NCBI GenBank assembly: GCA_026874595.1
Contig: CM049318.1
Coordinates: 40,652,456 to 40,716,455, forward strand
Reading direction: 5' to 3'
Origin: Sipunculus nudus
Taxonomy: Eukaryota; Annelida; Sipuncula; Golfingiida; Sipunculidae
DNA length: 64,000 bases
The number at the start of each line of letters is the position of its first letter. Position 1 is the stretch's first letter. This document shows positions 61,166 through 64,000 of this stretch, in pieces. The position numbers and the translations under genes are program-made. The notes below the pieces were generated by a model that had not been told where the DNA came from, searched no databases, and saw only the letters and a program-made list of their open reading frames with translations.

Positions 61166-61463
61166 TGTGAACTAATAGGCATAATATTGCTCCTGATTAT
61201 GTCCAATCAATGTATATCACACCTTTGTCTCTGTACAGGATACTTCACGACTGGTATACCGTTTTATAGAGGTCACGAGTCACGTATATATATGGTCATC
61301 TTTAATGCTAAAACGGTGTGCTTGCTCTTCTCAACCTTAGCAACACAACACTTCAAAATAAGCATTTCTCGGCGGAGTTTATTTTCCCATCAAAAGAAAT
61401 GGATAATGTGGTATAAATGGCTCTTAATGTAGGAAACCAATAGATTGAAGACAATAGCCTCAA

Positions 61464-61467
61464 GTTA

Positions 61468-61522
<55 letters not shown>
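61464..61522. repeat. (AT)n microsatellite
   Basis: An uninterrupted AT run of about 50 bp, ending ATATACACATAT. Confidence 0.97.
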
Positions 61523-61530
<8 letters not shown>

Positions 61531-62050
61531 TCATTTATACTTGGGTATATTTAGTTGCAATTCAAGTGTCTTCTCTGTCATTTAGATTCCGTATAATTAT
61601 ATAAGATAATGGTCCCATGAATTCGTCAAAAGTTAGCACCCTAATTTTCTATAATATGGACCAATAATTAAACCCCATGACATGTCGCTTGTTTAACACA
61701 ATCGGTCATACAAGAATATAACATTATTAGAACATGTCTACCCGTTCTTGTGCTGGAATAGGTCAACGCTGGTCCGAGTCGACAGGGACGGATTTTCCGG
61801 GGTCTGATTTCCCATGGAACGAGTTGAATGGCGTAGTTTCTGACAGGTGACAATGCGATGTAAGTTCCTCAGGATTTAAGAGATATTAAAGATAAACTTG
61901 TCATCGTTCCAGCTACAACAAGACCGAAAGAGGGCATGTCTGATAGTCTGCCACAACCGTCTATTATTAGAAGATACTGTAACCATGCAAGAAGATTCAG
62001 AATTTTGGGTTATTATCCATTATTTCTGCATATAATGAGACAAAAGAAGA
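61523..62050. other. No recognised feature
   Basis: AT-rich DNA between repeats; a 61-codon minus ORF is unsupported. Confidence 0.7.
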
Positions 62051-62425
62051 ATTAAAGGGGCCCAATTACCAATAAAGCATGTTTAATTAACACTAAAAAT
62101 AGCTTCTTCCCTAAAAATAAATTTGTACCTGGCAAAATATTGCCTTAAACCCGTTTGCTTACTCCTGTAAACAAGTGTACCGGGCGCGATCACATGTGTC
62201 AACATAAACAGTGAGTGTATCTCCCGGGCAAACACAAGTCAATCAGGAGATGCTCAATCGGGCCTCCAGTCACACGGCCTTGTTATGACAAACAAACACA
62301 GGTTGACTGTGTTTACCAACACGCAGATTTATAACAAAGTGTTTATCAGCCGTATGCGAGTTACTGGGACTGTGTGTTGGGCTGGTTCTGCTGGGAAACT
62401 TTTGTTTAAAGCAAAACTGAACTGA
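62051..62425 (+). repeat. Dispersed repeat, second copy
   Basis: Matches 60703-61165 with deletions, for example the segment after CCGGGC is shorter. It ends AACTGAACTGA like the first copy. Confidence 0.9.
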
Positions 62426-63190
62426 TATTTTGAATGAAAATGGCAGAATATTGCCAATGATTATTTCCTATAAATAATATGACTATATATAATTAGATAT
62501 ATACAGATATAAAAACATATATCTTTAACGCTTCTTTCGAACTCGGGTCTACATAAAATGATCAAATTAAATTAATGATATTGTGATAAAATGATGTGAA
62601 ATTTACAAGTAAGTTAGTCAGTAAGTATTTATAAGTATAAACAAATATAATATTACGATGCATGCATGGCTTATATACATGCTCTTTAACCAATATTTGT
62701 ATATATGGATATTAATAATACTTTTTATTTAAAAAGGGGCCTATATTTTGTTAAATAATGTCATTGCCCCTGAAGTAAGTTATTAGCCGCCGAGTCTACA
62801 GTCTATGTTTTAGTTTTTCACATGCTCAGACTGTTGCCAAATTGCGCTACTCATGTAATTAAAAAGCAAAGGAAGAGTCCATTCTTCTTTAAGCTAATAT
62901 TTTATAATATACGTCGCGGAAATGTTTATATGCCAATGGCAACATCAAGTGTAAATGATAATTATTTATTTAGAGTCTGCAGTTGGCAGCGTTATGTAAT
63001 ATTAATGTGCGTGGGTTGGACCAGTAAAGCGCCCGCAGCACGTCTGCATCTATATTTAGAACATCAGTCCTCATTTGTGACTTGTGTGACTTCTGTTCAT
63101 GGAATCCCCGTCTGTAACCTATTTCAGGTATTATAGTGCAAAGGTCAGAGGTTAGAAACCTGTTGACCCACTAACCTAAAATAATCATTC
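62426..63190. other. No recognised gene
   Basis: AT-rich DNA. A 104-codon plus ORF (62822-63136) has no recognisable similarity. AAAGGTCAGAGGTTA near 63140 resembles the spaced AGGTCA repeats elsewhere. Confidence 0.65.
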
Positions 63191-63194
63191 CCAT

Positions 63195-63334
63195 CATTCC
63201 GTGTATGACAGTCCGCCATCTTCCGGTTATCAGAAGTTCGCCGGTTCACAACAGTCGAATTTGGAGAAAATTAAACAAAGTTTGATTGGATTACCTGTGG
63301 TGTAACCATATCCAAAAAGCCATTTAACAAACAG
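63195..63334 (+). promoter_or_regulatory. Candidate promoter and non-coding first exon
   Basis: GTCCGCCATCTTCCGGTTAT (63211-63230) joins a YY1-like core (GCCATCTT) to an ETS-like core (CTTCCGG), a pairing common at TATA-less housekeeping promoters. About 105 bp downstream, ACAAACAG is followed by GTAAGT at 63335, a consensus splice donor on the plus strand. No long ORF starts before the donor, so the exon would be untranslated. The gene itself would lie to the right of the window. Inference only. Confidence 0.4.
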
Positions 63335-63340
63335 GTAAGT

Positions 63341-63870
63341 AAATGACAGTGTTCCTAAGTGAGTCGATGTATGCATTTGTTTTCAGTTTAGCCATAACTG
63401 CTTGGACATAGTGGTGGAAAAGTCAGTCCACACTGTCGCCCATTCATACGACTGGTGATAGTCTTGGCGATGAGCAATCGTTTATTTTCCCACAGGTCGC
63501 CTCAATAGAGTTGAATAAACCGTGGCGGAAACGTTAAACACACAGAGTGGTACATAAGTGTTCGCTCAGATGTTCACTGGATTACTGACAACGCAGCAGT
63601 TCCTGCTTTATGCAAAGAAAAATGACACAATCGGCCACACCTCCCGGAGTGAATGACTCGCTGACTCAGACTCGGCGATTGTTTACATGTGTACATGAAC
63701 CCTGTGTGGGTGGGGTCGTTTCCTAATTAAGTCCCACTTGTTGTCAGTTCCTATTAGTTCAGTAAGACTTTGAAGTGTTGATGGGTACTTTCTGTTTGTC
63801 TTAGATGTGTTTTGTTAAGCAAAAAATAATTTGATTTTTACTTTAATCTTGCCAGTTTTCATATTTCAGT
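63341..63870. other. Possible first intron of a rightward gene
   Basis: GC-balanced DNA without repeats or ORFs of note. Confidence 0.45.
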
Positions 63871-63878
63871 GTAGTTGA

Positions 63879-64000
63879 CGGCAGAACTATAGAAACAGGG
63901 CTTCAGCCTACCGCCGGTAAAACGGGTGTCGCATATAATAAATTGTTTCCTGGAAAAGGCTGATACATATCATTTTCCTCAGAATTCCCGTATTTAATTT
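63879..64000 (+). repeat. Dispersed repeat, copy 2, cut by window edge
   Basis: GGCAGAACTATAGAAACAGG, AACGGGTGTCGCATA and AAAAGGCTGATACATATCAT match 46483-46620 closely. The remainder lies beyond the window. Confidence 0.9.

Overview
The window is animal nuclear DNA, most likely from a marine mollusc and probably a bivalve. The protein evidence is clearly metazoan: one spliced gene with canonical GT-AG introns. The narrower placement is inference from the repeats: hairpin-ended elements with internal tandem modules, (GGAC)n tracts, and LINE fragments of a kind familiar in molluscs.

The one protein-coding gene I can establish is MED1 (Mediator complex subunit 1), on the minus strand. It runs from a start codon at 47877 to the left window edge. 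I reconstructed 15 coding exons by hand. Every junction is GT-AG and every codon phase joins. They give 1794 in-frame codons with no stop, and the C-terminus lies beyond position 1. Exons 1-14 (about 508 residues) encode the conserved folded Med1 region. The 3.86-kb exon 15 encodes a long disordered Ser/Lys-rich tail with two adjacent LXXLL nuclear-receptor boxes and a possible third.

The MED1 introns are packed with repeats. Introns 11, 9 and 4 hold arrays of a roughly 145-bp module carrying the palindrome AGGTGGCGCCACCT (8439-9900, 11613-12850, 29433-30835; an inverted copy lies upstream at 50290-51391). Intron 9 also carries two other families. Introns 7 and 5 share a kilobase-scale element, duplicated again by unequal exchange inside intron 5. 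Several families share one architecture: a 5' hairpin, tandem modules, a GGAC tract, a 3' hairpin and a GCTAAAAA-type end, with a subterminal inverted repeat linking the two ends. This resembles non-autonomous Helentron/HINE elements. Intron 2 begins with a 65-bp minisatellite that copies the end of exon 2 together with its splice donor. Intron 1 has a 100-bp tandem array, a LINE reverse-transcriptase remnant and a tRNA-like SINE head.

Upstream of MED1 (47.9-64 kb) lie a promoter-proximal 24-bp poly-G tract, microsatellites, a MITE-like inverted-repeat element, a 5.1-kb satellite of 40-bp monomers (52.5-57.6 kb) with higher-order structure, and a decayed LINE broken by AT-rich DNA and a 115-bp palindrome. 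Near the right edge is a candidate promoter with a non-coding first exon on the plus strand (about 63.2 kb). No ribosomal operon, CRISPR array or bacterial-type gene is present, and most short ORFs are chance or repeat-derived.
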